DNA of 31,340 nt, taken from an uncultured Clostridium sp. (GTDB lineage: Bacteria; Bacillota; Clostridia; Lachnospirales; Lachnospiraceae). Within the stretch, counting starts at the first letter, position 1; every line of letters begins with the position of its first letter. The stretch spans positions 1 to 31,340 of the forward strand of contig UQTA01000035.1 of assembly GCA_900543885.1 (NCBI GenBank), read 5' to 3'. The notes under the pieces were generated by a model. It was not told the origin of the DNA, searched no databases, and saw nothing but the letters and a program-made list of their open reading frames with translations. This document shows positions 7,767 through 15,656 of the stretch, piece after piece. The position numbers and the translations under genes are program-made.

Positions 7767-8594
7767 CTACTTAGTAGAAGGATTAAAAGTTACGATCACA
7801 TAATCGCCTAAAGCATGGGGCACCGGAACAGAAAAACAGATGGTGCCGTGATTTTCATAACTAAAAGATTCCGGCCATGCAGTTTCTGATGCCAATGGGA
7901 AGTCAGCCCCGTCAAATACTTCCGTAAGGATATCCAGATCCAGACTGTCACGATACTCTAAAAACGCATCTTTTGTATCCTGTGTCACACCCAGAAATTC
8001 CACATCATCACTTAAAACATAACCGGCCATAGTATAAGCGTCCGTATAATCAGAAAGCCCCAGATCACGCACCTGGTTCAGATCCACTGTATTTGTGTAA
8101 AAAACGCTGACCGGATAAGCAGCCCCTTCAGACATGCGATCACCCTTGTACACAGAAGTGAGACGTTTTCGGTCTGCAGAAATAACCTCACATTTTACGG
8201 TAAGCGTATCCTTACTTTCATCCAGATCATTTGCCTGGATAATAGAGAGAGCATTTGTTTTTAAAAGCTCATTGACCTGATCCTGCTTTGCAGCATCATC
8301 CATCTGGCTTACCACTGGATACTGACTAGAAATATTTCCGGAAGAGTAAGTCTCAAGCTGCACACTGATACCGGAAGCTGCCTCTTTTACCGTTGCGCTC
8401 TCAGTCACAGAAGGACTTTCAGTTACAGCCACTGTTTCAGCCGTTGTTTCCGGTGCTGTTGTCTCCGCCTGCGTATGTATAGTAGAAAGGTCTGTATCTG
8501 CTGGAGCCCGGCTAAGGATAAGTCCGATAGAAGCAGCACCTATGACCACGGCGGCACCTGCTGCGCCTAAAATGATCTTTTTATTGGTATCCAT
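7767..8594 (-). CDS. Membrane-anchored DUF4163 / RsiV-like (DUF3298) extracellular protein
   Basis: The product is 275 aa. It has a short cytosolic lead (MDTNKK), one membrane segment at about residues 8-26 (ILGAAGAAVVIGAASIGLIL), then a Thr/Glu/Ser-rich linker to about residue 75 and an outer globular part. The start of that part (SVQLETYSSGNISSQYP) and the DDAAKQDQVNELL helix fit DUF4163. YTNTVDLNQVRDLGLSDY and the final GTICFSVPVPHALGDYVIV resemble the DUF3298 domain found in RsiV and PdaC. RsiV senses lysozyme, but no sigma factor gene is adjacent, so that role is only a possibility. The start has AAAGGAGG (complement of 8601-8608). No cysteine for lipid attachment is seen after the membrane segment. 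Confidence 0.72.
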   Translation of the reverse strand: MDTNKKIILGAAGAAVVIGAASIGLILSRAPADTDLSTIHTQAETTAPETTAETVAVTESPSVTESATVKEAASGISVQLETYSSGNISSQYPVVSQMDDAAKQDQVNELLKTNALSIIQANDLDESKDTLTVKCEVISADRKRLTSVYKGDRMSEGAAYPVSVFYTNTVDLNQVRDLGLSDYTDAYTMAGYVLSDDVEFLGVTQDTKDAFLEYRDSLDLDILTEVFDGADFPLASETAWPESFSYENHGTICFSVPVPHALGDYVIVTFNPSTK

Positions 8595-8617
8595 AAGATT
8601 CCTCCTTTGTATAGTAT

Positions 8618-8639
8618 GTTCCTGTGACAGGTAACATTT
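8618..8639 (-). promoter_or_regulatory. Dyad upstream of the DUF4163 gene
   Basis: CCTGTGACAGG (8623-8633) is an 11-bp odd palindrome flanked by ATGTT and AACAT with one bulged base. It lies 10 nt upstream of the ribosome binding site and just after an AT-rich stretch suitable for a -10 box on the minus strand. It could be an operator or a leader hairpin. Confidence 0.3.
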
Positions 8640-8797
8640 ACTTAAATATATTTTACCTTATTTTCATGACTCCTGTTTGAAGAAAAACTTACAAATTTTT
8701 GAAGAAATAAGAGTCATATATTTTCCTTACCGTTCATATAGTAAATAAGCGTGTCAAAATATTTCTGCACGCAGGATAAAAACGGGAGGATTGTGAA

Positions 8798-8998
8798 ATG
8801 ACGTATCTTGAACTGGTTGCCGAAGTAGGCACTGTACCTATGGATATGGCTCGTATGTATTTTAACGGCGGGCTCACAGAAAAAGAACTGAAAAATGTGA
8901 TCGGCAGGAAAAAAGCCGGACTGGTGGAACGCTTTAGAGCACAGAAAGACTGCGAAATGAGTATTGAAAATAACTCCCCCTTGTGCTACAGTAAATAA
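8798..8998 (+). CDS. Small protein of unknown function, 66 aa
   Basis: I do not recognise this protein. ATG 8798 has a good ribosome binding site, GGGAGGA at 8784-8790, with 7-nt spacing. The product looks alpha-helical: TYLELVAEVGTVPMDMARMYF, a turn at NGG, then LTEKELKNVIGRKKAGLVERFRAQ, which is basic. The layout is compatible with a small helix-turn-helix-like or adaptor protein, but no family match can be claimed. It ends 32 nt before the BTAD regulator gene on the same strand, so the two are probably co-transcribed. The last 15 residues look unstructured and hold two cysteines. Confidence 0.6.
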   Translation: MTYLELVAEVGTVPMDMARMYFNGGLTEKELKNVIGRKKAGLVERFRAQKDCEMSIENNSPLCYSK

Positions 8999-9030
8999 CA
9001 ATAATAAAGTTACAAAGGGGTTACAATGAG

Positions 9031-10218
9031 GTGAAAGAGAAAAGGTTATATGTAAAATTATTAGGGGATTTTTCTGTCTGGTACGGGGATGAGAGAGTAA
9101 ACATGGGGCGTTCCTCTGCCGGCCGTCTGGCACAGCTGTTCCAGCTGTTGATGATCAGTCCTGGTTATCAGATATCGAAAGAAAAGCTGATGGCTGACCT
9201 TTACAAATCAGGAGAATTAAGCAACAAAAACAACAGCATCAATAATGTTATCTATCGTTTGAGAAAAATACTCATGAATGCAAATGTTCCAGGAGATGAA
9301 TACATTGTCATTGAAAATGGAAACTGCATCTGGAAATCAGAGATACCTGTATTTGTAGATGCGGCAGAGTTCAAACGGCTGATCGATGAAAGCAGCCAGG
9401 TGCCAGAAGAGGAACGGCTTCGGATGTTAAAGGAAGCATAGCTTCTTTACAGAGGTCCTTTTCTTGCAAGTAATTCCATTGAGGAATGGGCGATCCCGGA
9501 AAACCTTCATTATAAGGAGCTGTACCGTAACTGTACCAATCAGATCGCAGATACCTTAAGAGAAAATGAGCTCTGGGAAGATCTGTATACACTGTATACC
9601 ACAGCTGTAAGTATTGAACCTTATGAAGAATGGCAGCTGGGACAGTTAGATGCCCTGATCGCATTGGGGCAATACGAAAAAGCTTATCAGGTATATGAAA
9701 AAATAGCTCACGATTATACGGAAGTTTCCGACCAGCCTCTTTCAGAAGAGATGATGAAGCGCTTCCGAAAGATCAGCCAGTATTTAAAAGGTGGATATGA
9801 AGATCTGGATGATATCCAGTTAAGCCTGATGGAAGCGACCAGAAAAAGCAAGGAACGGGTATATGAATGTCCGTATCCTACTTTTATGGATGTGTACTGT
9901 TCCCTTAAAAGAATCTCTGCCCGCACAGAGATATTCTGCTGTCTTATGCAGTGTACCATTATAAATAGGAAGAAACTACCGGTGCAGAAGGCAGTTGCCG
10001 CAAAAAAGGGCAAACTTTTAGGAGATGCGATTAAAAATACCCTTCGTTACGGTGACATATTTACCCAGTACAATACAGCCCGCTTTCTTCTCATATTAAA
10101 CCACACAAGAAATGAAGACGGGAAGATCGTATTTAAACGGATTGCCCAGGTTTATGAAGAAATGGGCGGAAATAAGCGTGATATTGACTATCAGATCACG
10201 CCAATGTATGAAGAATAA
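9031..10218 (+). pseudogene. SARP/BTAD-type transcriptional regulator gene interrupted by an in-frame TAG
   Basis: The frame starts at GTG 9031 (KEKRLYVKLLGDFSVWYGDERV), with AAAGGGG at 9014-9020. It runs to an amber codon at 9439-9441 (codon 137) and then continues open in the same frame to 10218. Residues 1-105 are an OmpR-like winged-helix DNA-binding domain (SKEKLMADLYKSGE, NSINNVIYRLRKIL). The BTAD helical domain spans the stop: RMLKEA, TAG, then LLYRGPFLASNSIEEWA, where the family normally reads EAL.LYRGPFL without a break. The C-terminal 100 residues (LGDAIKNTLRYGDIF, FLLILNH) recall a degenerate GGDEF-like fold. Full length would be 395 aa with one substituted residue. Either a nonsense mutation, a sequencing error or readthrough. 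A product ending at 136 aa would keep only the DNA-binding domain. Confidence 0.82.
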
Positions 10219-10240
10219 CAGAATATTTACAATGATTTTC

Positions 10241-10280
10241 ACACCTTAGACAGAAAAGCTTCTGCCTAAGGTGTTTTTTT
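10241..10280 (+). terminator. Terminator of the BTAD gene
   Basis: The arm at 10241-10255 (ACACCTTAG...CAGAA) pairs with 10260-10274 through a 15-nt stem with one mismatch and an AAGC-type loop. It is followed by a run of Ts to 10280. Confidence 0.9.
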
Positions 10281-10325
10281 CTATTATAGATTCCTCCTTC
10301 CGGAGGAATCTATAATAGAAAAAAA
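10274..10325. terminator. 52-bp palindrome with perfect 24-bp arms
   Basis: Positions 10274-10297 and 10302-10325 are exact reverse complements around a TTCC loop. The arms run from seven Ts through CTATTATAGATTCCTCC. The left T-tract is that of the BTAD terminator and the right A-tract supplies the U-tract of the tRNA terminator. It can act in both directions between converging genes. Confidence 0.75.
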
Positions 10326-10361
10326 CCTTGAAAACAACGCATTCACGTTATTTCCAAGGTT
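10319..10361 (-). terminator. tRNA-Leu terminator
   Basis: Read on the minus strand, AACCTTG plus GAAATAACG pairs with CGTTGTTTT plus CAAGGTT (10361-10324): a 16-bp stem with two G-U pairs and a six-base loop. It is followed by Ts that are the A-run at 10319-10323. Confidence 0.85.
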
Positions 10362-10381
10362 TCTCCCTGCCAAGGGTGTAA

Positions 10382-10464
10382 TGCCGGCGGCGGGACTTGA
10401 ACCCGCACGCGGTTACCCGCAACAGATTTTGAGTCTGCATCGTCTGCCATTCCGACACGCCGGC
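10382..10464 (-). tRNA. tRNA-Leu (anticodon CAA)
   Basis: 83 nt on the minus strand. Acceptor GCCGGCG pairs with CGCCGGC, discriminator A; CCA is not encoded. The anticodon stem GCAGA/TCTGT encloses the loop CTCAAAA, giving CAA, which reads UUG. The long variable arm GCGGGTAACCGC marks a class II tRNA, as expected for Leu. The T arm is GCGGG-TTCAAGT-CCCGC. It has its own promoter and terminator. Confidence 0.97.
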
Positions 10465-10484
10465 TTACCTTCACAACGTTCATT

Positions 10485-10513
10485 ATTTTACCATATGTTT
10501 TTTGTTTTGGCAA
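10485..10513 (-). promoter_or_regulatory. tRNA-Leu promoter
   Basis: On the minus strand, TTGCCA (10513-10508), a 17-nt spacer and TAAAAT (10490-10485). Transcription would start about 13 nt before the mature tRNA 5' end. Confidence 0.8.
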
Positions 10514-10563
10514 GTGGTTTCGAAAAATAAGTTTTGACTTCGGCAGGCCTCAAAAGACCGCAT

Positions 10564-10591
10564 TGAAAAAGCGGGATTTTTAGTGTATGAT
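10564..10591 (+). promoter_or_regulatory. Promoter of the zinc-finger protein / polA unit
   Basis: TTGAAA at 10564-10569, a 16-nt spacer and TATGAT at 10586-10591. It lies back to back with the tRNA-Leu promoter and about 60 nt before the zinc-finger gene. Confidence 0.65.
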
Positions 10592-10650
10592 GATAGCTGA
10601 ATCATGTTTTAATTTGTGCAGCGGCTTTGCTGCAAAAGGAGGTGACTGCC

Positions 10651-10995
10651 ATGACCTGCAGGGAGGCAGAACGTCTGGTCATGCCCTATATCAATGGCAG
10701 CATAACAGATGAAGAATTAAAGGCATTTGTGGAGCATATTGATCATTGTCCGGATTGCAGAGAGGAACTTGAGATATACTTTACAGTAGACGTAGGTATC
10801 CGACAGCTGGATGAAGAATCCGGCACTTACAATATTAAAGGTGCCCTGGAAACGGCACTGGAGCTTTCCAGACAGAGGATCCATACGCTGAAGCTTTTGC
10901 AGAATGCCATTTATGCAGTAAATACCCTTTGTTTCTGGTCTGTTTTTACGATACTTATCATGCAGGTACGTATCTGGAGCCAGGCTGGATTCTGA
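10651..10995 (+). CDS. Putative zinc-finger (zf-HC2) anti-sigma-like membrane protein
   Basis: The product is 114 aa from ATG 10651, which has a nearly perfect ribosome binding site, AAAGGAGGTGA at 10635-10645; a TTG at 10627 would lie upstream of that site and is rejected. Cys3 and the HxxxCxxC motif (His29, Cys33, Cys36 in FVEHIDHCPDCREEL) match the zinc-binding anti-sigma fold. A hydrophobic segment near residues 88-108 (AVNTLCFWSVFTILIM) would anchor it with the zinc domain in the cytosol. Almost nothing remains outside the membrane, so it is not a typical stimulus-sensing anti-sigma factor. There is no sigma factor gene nearby. It ends 24 nt before polA and probably shares its transcript. 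Confidence 0.8.
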   Translation: MTCREAERLVMPYINGSITDEELKAFVEHIDHCPDCREELEIYFTVDVGIRQLDEESGTYNIKGALETALELSRQRIHTLKLLQNAIYAVNTLCFWSVFTILIMQVRIWSQAGF

Positions 10996-11019
10996 CAATA
11001 AACGAAGAAAAGGACTTAT

Positions 11020-13782
11020 ATGATTATGAGCAATAAACTGGTACTTATTGACGGACACAGTATTTTAAACCGGGCCTTTTACGGGGTTCCGGACCTGACC
11101 AATGCAGAAGGTCTTCATACCAATGCAGTCTACGGCTTTTTAAATATCATGTTTAAAATACTGGAAGAGGAACAGGCCGACCACCTGGCAGTGGCCTTTG
11201 ATCTGTCTGCGCCTACGTTCCGTCATAAGATGTTTGACGCCTACAAAGGCACCAGAAAGCCTATGCCGGAAGAACTGCGGGAGCAGGTTCCTTTGATGAA
11301 GGAAGCACTCCAGACAATGAATATCCCGATTCTTACCATGGAAGGCTATGAGGCAGATGATATTTTAGGAACGGTGGCAAAGCGCTGCCAGAGCGAAGGG
11401 ATCGAGGTCTCTGTGGTTTCCGGAGACCGTGATCTTTTACAGCTGGCAGATGAGCATATTAAGATCCGTATTCCTAAGACAAGCAAGGGAACTACCAATA
11501 TCTATGATTATTATCCTGATGATGTGAAGCGGGAGTATCAGGTAACACCAACGGAATTTATTGATGTAAAAGCTCTTATGGGAGATACCTCTGACAATAT
11601 TCCCGGCGTTCCTTCGATTGGTGAAAAAACAGCGACAAATCTGATCGTGACTTATGGTTCTATTGAAAATGCCTATGCTCATGTGGCAGAGATCAAGCCG
11701 CCAAGAGCCCAGAAGGCTTTGATGGAGCATTATGACATGGCCCAAATGAGTAAAGAACTGGCCCAGATCTGTATTACCTGTCCGATCCCATTTTCCTATG
11801 AAGAGGCACTGATCGGTGATTTATATACGCCAGAAGCTTTTAAATTCATGAAGCGGATGGAATTTAAGTCTATTTTAAGCCGTTTTGATGCAGCTTCTAT
11901 GAGCGGGACAGACAGCGAAGAAGAGAAGATCCAGAAGCATTTTAAAGCAGTTGCAGATAAAAAAGAAGCAGAGAAGATCTTGAAAGCAGCTGCTAAAGCA
12001 CCGGTTACCGGTCTGCAGCTGATCACAGGAAGCAAAGCTTCTGTATCAGAGGAAGCAGAACAGCTTTCCTTTTCCTTTGAAGCAGACGGAACTGTTAAAT
12101 CCGGCAAAAAGGTAAAATCAGCCTATCTTCCCGTAACAGCCCTGGCAATCTGCACAGGTCCGGAAGAGATTTATTGCATCACAGCTGCACAGGGACAGAT
12201 AACAGGTGAATGGCTGATTGAAGAGGTAAAGAAGCTTTGCAGTGAAAAGGCTTCCCATTCTGTGTGGGTATTAGACTTGAAATCCATGCTGCCGTTATTA
12301 GATCTTATGGATCAGGCACCTGTATATGATGCTGGAGTAGCAGGTTATCTTTTGAATCCATTAAAGGATACCTATGGATATGACGATCTGGCAAGAGATT
12401 ATCTTTCTATGACCATTCCGTCCCAAAGTGAATTGATCGGCAAAGGCAATCTGGGAGATCTGGTGGAAGAAGGAGATGAAAATGCAGTTGCATGTGCCTG
12501 CTATATGGGCTATATTGCATGGAAGGCAGCAGAGCCTTTAAAGAACCGCTTAGAGCAGGAAGAAATGTACAAATTGTACACAGAGATTGAAATGCCTCTG
12601 ATCTACAGCCTGTGGCATATGGAACAGGAGGGCATCCTGGTAAAGCGGGATAAATTAAAAGAATACGGCGATGCCTTAAAGGTTGGCATAAAGAAACTGG
12701 AAACAGAGATCTATACAGAAACAGGCAAAGAATTTAATATTAATTCCCCGAAACAGTTAGGAGAGATCCTGTTTGGCCAGATGCAGCTTCCTGGAGGGAA
12801 AAAGACAAAAACAGGTTATTCCACAGCAGCAGAAGTTCTGGAAAAACTGGCCCCGGAGCATCCGGTGGTACAGAAGATTTTGGATTACCGTCAGCTGACC
12901 AAGTTAAATTCTACCTATGCAGAAGGTCTTGCCGCTTATATCGGTGAGGACGGCCGTATTCATGGAAAGTTCAACCAGACCATTACTGCCACTGGACGTA
13001 TCAGCAGCACAGAGCCAAATTTACAGAATATTCCTGTACGCATGGAACTGGGACGTCAGATAAGAAAAGTATTTGTTCCAAAAGAAGGTTATGTATTTAC
13101 AGATGCAGACTATTCCCAGATCGAGCTGCGTATTTTAGCCCATATGTCAGGAGATGAACGCCTGATCGAGGCCTACAGAGAATCCAGAGATATCCATGCC
13201 ACCACAGCATCCCAGGTATTTCATGTTCCCTTAGAGGAAGTAACACCTCTTCAGCGAAGAAATGCCAAAGCAGTTAATTTCGGTATTGTATACGGCATCA
13301 GCGCTTTTGGTCTTAGCGAAGACTTAAGTATTTCCAGAAAAGAAGCCAAAGAGTACATTGAACGCTATTTTGAAACATACCCGAAAGTAAAGGAGTTTCT
13401 AGATGATCTGGTAAAGCAGGGAAAGGAACAGGGCTATGTGACTACATTGTATGGAAGACGCAGACCGATCCCGGAATTTAAATCTTCTAACTTTATGCAG
13501 CGGCAGTTTGGTGAACGTGTGGCAATGAATTCCCCGATCCAGGGAACAGCCGCAGATATTATGAAGATTGCCATGATCGCAGTGGACAGAGAACTGCGAA
13601 AGAGAGGTCTTTCTTCCCGCATTGTGCTGCAGATCCACGATGAGCTTCTCATCGAAACAGCAGAAAATGAAGTAGATGAGGTAAAGGAAATCCTGACTGA
13701 TAAAATGAAACATGCAGCAAACTTAAAAGTTTCTCTGGAAGTAGATGCAAAAACAGGTGCTTCCTGGTTTGATGCAAAGTAG
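11020..13782 (+). CDS. polA: DNA polymerase I
   Basis: Fills gaps and removes RNA primers in replication and repair. The product is 920 aa, usual size. Residues 1-290 are the 5'-3' flap nuclease (LVLIDGHSILNRAFYG, GYEADDILG, VVSGDRDLLQLAD, MGDTSDNIPGVPSIGEKTA). The middle domain, about 310-540, lacks visible acidic 3'-5' exonuclease motifs, so proofreading is probably lost, as in Bacillus Pol I. The polymerase part carries motif A DADYSQIELRILAHMSGD with catalytic Asp695, motif B RRNAKAVNFGIVYGISAFG and motif C QIHDELLIE with Asp874. Start ATG 11020 follows GAAAAGGA by 5 nt; ATG 11026 is an alternative two codons later. Confidence 0.97.
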   Translation: MIMSNKLVLIDGHSILNRAFYGVPDLTNAEGLHTNAVYGFLNIMFKILEEEQADHLAVAFDLSAPTFRHKMFDAYKGTRKPMPEELREQVPLMKEALQTMNIPILTMEGYEADDILGTVAKRCQSEGIEVSVVSGDRDLLQLADEHIKIRIPKTSKGTTNIYDYYPDDVKREYQVTPTEFIDVKALMGDTSDNIPGVPSIGEKTATNLIVTYGSIENAYAHVAEIKPPRAQKALMEHYDMAQMSKELAQICITCPIPFSYEEALIGDLYTPEAFKFMKRMEFKSILSRFDAASMSGTDSEEEKIQKHFKAVADKKEAEKILKAAAKAPVTGLQLITGSKASVSEEAEQLSFSFEADGTVKSGKKVKSAYLPVTALAICTGPEEIYCITAAQGQITGEWLIEEVKKLCSEKASHSVWVLDLKSMLPLLDLMDQAPVYDAGVAGYLLNPLKDTYGYDDLARDYLSMTIPSQSELIGKGNLGDLVEEGDENAVACACYMGYIAWKAAEPLKNRLEQEEMYKLYTEIEMPLIYSLWHMEQEGILVKRDKLKEYGDALKVGIKKLETEIYTETGKEFNINSPKQLGEILFGQMQLPGGKKTKTGYSTAAEVLEKLAPEHPVVQKILDYRQLTKLNSTYAEGLAAYIGEDGRIHGKFNQTITATGRISSTEPNLQNIPVRMELGRQIRKVFVPKEGYVFTDADYSQIELRILAHMSGDERLIEAYRESRDIHATTASQVFHVPLEEVTPLQRRNAKAVNFGIVYGISAFGLSEDLSISRKEAKEYIERYFETYPKVKEFLDDLVKQGKEQGYVTTLYGRRRPIPEFKSSNFMQRQFGERVAMNSPIQGTAADIMKIAMIAVDRELRKRGLSSRIVLQIHDELLIETAENEVDEVKEILTDKMKHAANLKVSLEVDAKTGASWFDAK

Positions 13783-13801
13783 GAATATCTGGAATTAATA
13801 G

Positions 13802-13825
13802 GGAAGCCGTCCTGATGCGGCTTCC
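13802..13825 (+). other. Intercistronic hairpin between polA and coaE
   Basis: GGAAGCCG at 13802-13809 pairs with CGGCTTCC at 13818-13825, 8 bp with an 8-nt loop. No T-run follows, so it is more likely an mRNA stability or processing stem than a terminator. Confidence 0.5.
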
Positions 13826-13845
13826 TGGTTAGGAAGTGAACGCAT

Positions 13846-14469
13846 ATGCCAAAAGATAGCAGATATCCGGTGATCGGACTGACCGGAGGCGTAGGTGCCG
13901 GAAAAAGCACGGTTTTGTCATTTTTACAGGAAAAATATGGTTTTTATGTGATACAGGCAGATCTGACAGCCAGAAGCCTGATGGAGCCGGGAAAAGATGC
14001 TTATAAGGCAGTCTGTGCTTTTTTAGGCCCTGTTATTTTGCAGGAAAATGGTCAGATCGACCGAAAGGTCATGGCAGATATTATTTTTAAGGATCCGTTA
14101 AAAAGAGAAGAGATCGACCGTTTAACTCATCCCCTTGTGTGGGAAGCGGTGAGAGAAGAGGCCCGTGAACATGCCCTTCAGCAGCCGGTAGTGATCGAAG
14201 CAGCGATCCCTTCAAAAGAATTTCGTGACATCTGCCATGAAATGTGGTATCTTTATACATCAAGAGACGTACGGATCCGGCGCCTGAAAGAAAGCCGCGG
14301 CTATTCAGATGAAAAAGCGGAGAGCATCATAGCAAATCAGGCGTCAGAAGAGGCCTTTCGCAGCTTTTCGAATCAGGAGATCAATAACAGCGGTTCTGAA
14401 GAAGAGACCCGAAAACAGATAGATGCCCTTTTAGAAAGGGCAAAAGATAAGGATAATGAAACAACATGA
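13846..14469 (+). CDS. coaE: Dephospho-CoA kinase
   Basis: Last step of coenzyme A synthesis: phosphorylates the 3'-OH of dephospho-CoA with ATP. The product is 207 aa, cytosolic. The P-loop is TGGVGAGKST at residues 13-22, with IQADLTARSLMEPG shortly after and LTHPLVWEAV in the lid region, all as in the family. The C-terminal LKESRGYSDEKAESIIANQAS is also typical. Start ATG 13846 follows an AGGAAGTGA site. It overlaps the next gene by ATGA (14466-14469), so translation is coupled. The polA-coaE order is common in Firmicutes. Confidence 0.95.
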   Translation: MPKDSRYPVIGLTGGVGAGKSTVLSFLQEKYGFYVIQADLTARSLMEPGKDAYKAVCAFLGPVILQENGQIDRKVMADIIFKDPLKREEIDRLTHPLVWEAVREEAREHALQQPVVIEAAIPSKEFRDICHEMWYLYTSRDVRIRRLKESRGYSDEKAESIIANQASEEAFRSFSNQEINNSGSEEETRKQIDALLERAKDKDNETT

Positions 14470-15263
14470 GAATGGTAAGCATAGCAAGCGGCAGCAGCGG
14501 TAATTGTATTTACATAGGTTCTGATCATACCCATCTTTTAGTGGATGCAGGCATCAGCAATAAACGGATCCAGGAAGGTTTAAATGATATTGGGCTCACA
14601 GGCTCTGATGTAACGGGTATTTTAGTGACTCATGAGCATTCAGACCATATCAAGGGACTGGGAGTTCTTTCCAGAAAATATCATCTTCCCATTTACGGGA
14701 CAAAAGAAACTCTGGATGAGATCGCAGCCTGCAAGACTTTGGGAACTTTTGATACCAGCCTTTTATCCCCGATTGAGCCAGATGTGGATTTTCAGGTGGG
14801 GGATCTGACGGTAAAGCCTTTTAAAATCGATCATGATGCTGTCAATCCGGTGGCTTACCGGGTGGAAAATGGCTTTAAGGCCGTTGCTGTAGCCACAGAT
14901 ATGGGACATTTTGACCAGTATATCATTGACCATCTTCAGAAACTGGATGCTTTATTGCTGGAATCAAATCATGATGTGCGTATGCTGGAAACAGGCCCTT
15001 ATCCTTATTATTTAAAACGTCGTATCCTTGGGGATCACGGTCATTTATCCAATGAAAATGCAGGGAGATTGTTAAATAATATCCTTCATGATAACCTGAA
15101 AAAAATCTTCTTAGGGCATTTAAGCAAAGAAAATAATTATGCAGAGCTGGCTTATGAGACAGTCCGTCTGGAGATTGATGAAGGTGACTGCCCCTATGGA
15201 GCATCGGATTTTTCTATTTCCGTTGCGCCCAGAGATAAAATGGGTGAAGTGATATATTTATAG
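14466..15263 (+). CDS. walJ: Metallo-beta-lactamase-fold hydrolase, WalJ/YycJ type
   Basis: The product is 265 aa, cytosolic. The metal-binding signature THEHSDH has His56, His58, Asp60 and His61. Further ligands are expected in VATDMGHF and GDHGHLSN. The opening SIASGSSGNCIYI is characteristic of YycJ/WalJ proteins, which are linked to coordinating cell wall work, cell division and DNA replication, and are predicted exonucleases. Here it is not next to walRK but follows coaE with a 4-bp overlap. ATG 14466 is preferred because of that overlap; ATG 14472 is possible. The stop is followed by about 80 nt without a terminator before the ACT gene. Confidence 0.9.
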   Translation: MRMVSIASGSSGNCIYIGSDHTHLLVDAGISNKRIQEGLNDIGLTGSDVTGILVTHEHSDHIKGLGVLSRKYHLPIYGTKETLDEIAACKTLGTFDTSLLSPIEPDVDFQVGDLTVKPFKIDHDAVNPVAYRVENGFKAVAVATDMGHFDQYIIDHLQKLDALLLESNHDVRMLETGPYPYYLKRRILGDHGHLSNENAGRLLNNILHDNLKKIFLGHLSKENNYAELAYETVRLEIDEGDCPYGASDFSISVAPRDKMGEVIYL

Positions 15264-15342
15264 ATCACTTTAATCATATCCAAACCACATGTCTGTTCAT
15301 GCGGACATTGCGGTTCACTATTTATGAAGAGGAGAATGAAAA

Positions 15343-15615
15343 ATGAGTAAGGCAATCATCACAGTAGTAGGAAAAGACACCGTAGGCATTATCGCAAAGG
15401 TATGTACCTATCTGGCAGAGAATCATGTAAATATCCTGGACATCTCCCAGACCATTGTACAGGATTATTTTAACATGATGATGATCGTGGATGTGACCAA
15501 AATCGAAAAAACGTTTGGCGAAGTTGCAGATGAACTGGAAAAAGTGGGAGAAGAGATCGGTGTAACTGTTAAGATCCAGAGAGAAGAGATCTTTACAAAA
15601 ATGCACAGAATCTAA
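15343..15615 (+). CDS. ACT domain protein, UPF0237 family
   Basis: The product is 90 aa and consists of one ACT domain (AIITVVGKDTVGIIAKVCTYLAENHVNILDISQT), the small-molecule-binding fold of amino-acid-responsive proteins. The ligand is not known. The start ATG 15343 has GAGGAG just upstream. It is followed after 41 nt by the DUF711 gene, with which this family is paired in many bacteria (established genomic association). I infer that it senses a ligand for, or forms a complex with, its neighbour. Whether the unit uses readthrough from walJ or a separate promoter is not clear. Confidence 0.9.
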   Translation: MSKAIITVVGKDTVGIIAKVCTYLAENHVNILDISQTIVQDYFNMMMIVDVTKIEKTFGEVADELEKVGEEIGVTVKIQREEIFTKMHRI

Positions 15616-15656
15616 TTTCTGTTGCTCTTACTAACATCTGAAAGGAAAAACGGATC

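Noticed and set aside
9371..9664. Antisense frame over the BTAD stop codon
   Set aside because: The plus strand keeps BTAD family sequence on both sides of the stop; the antisense product is not recognisable.
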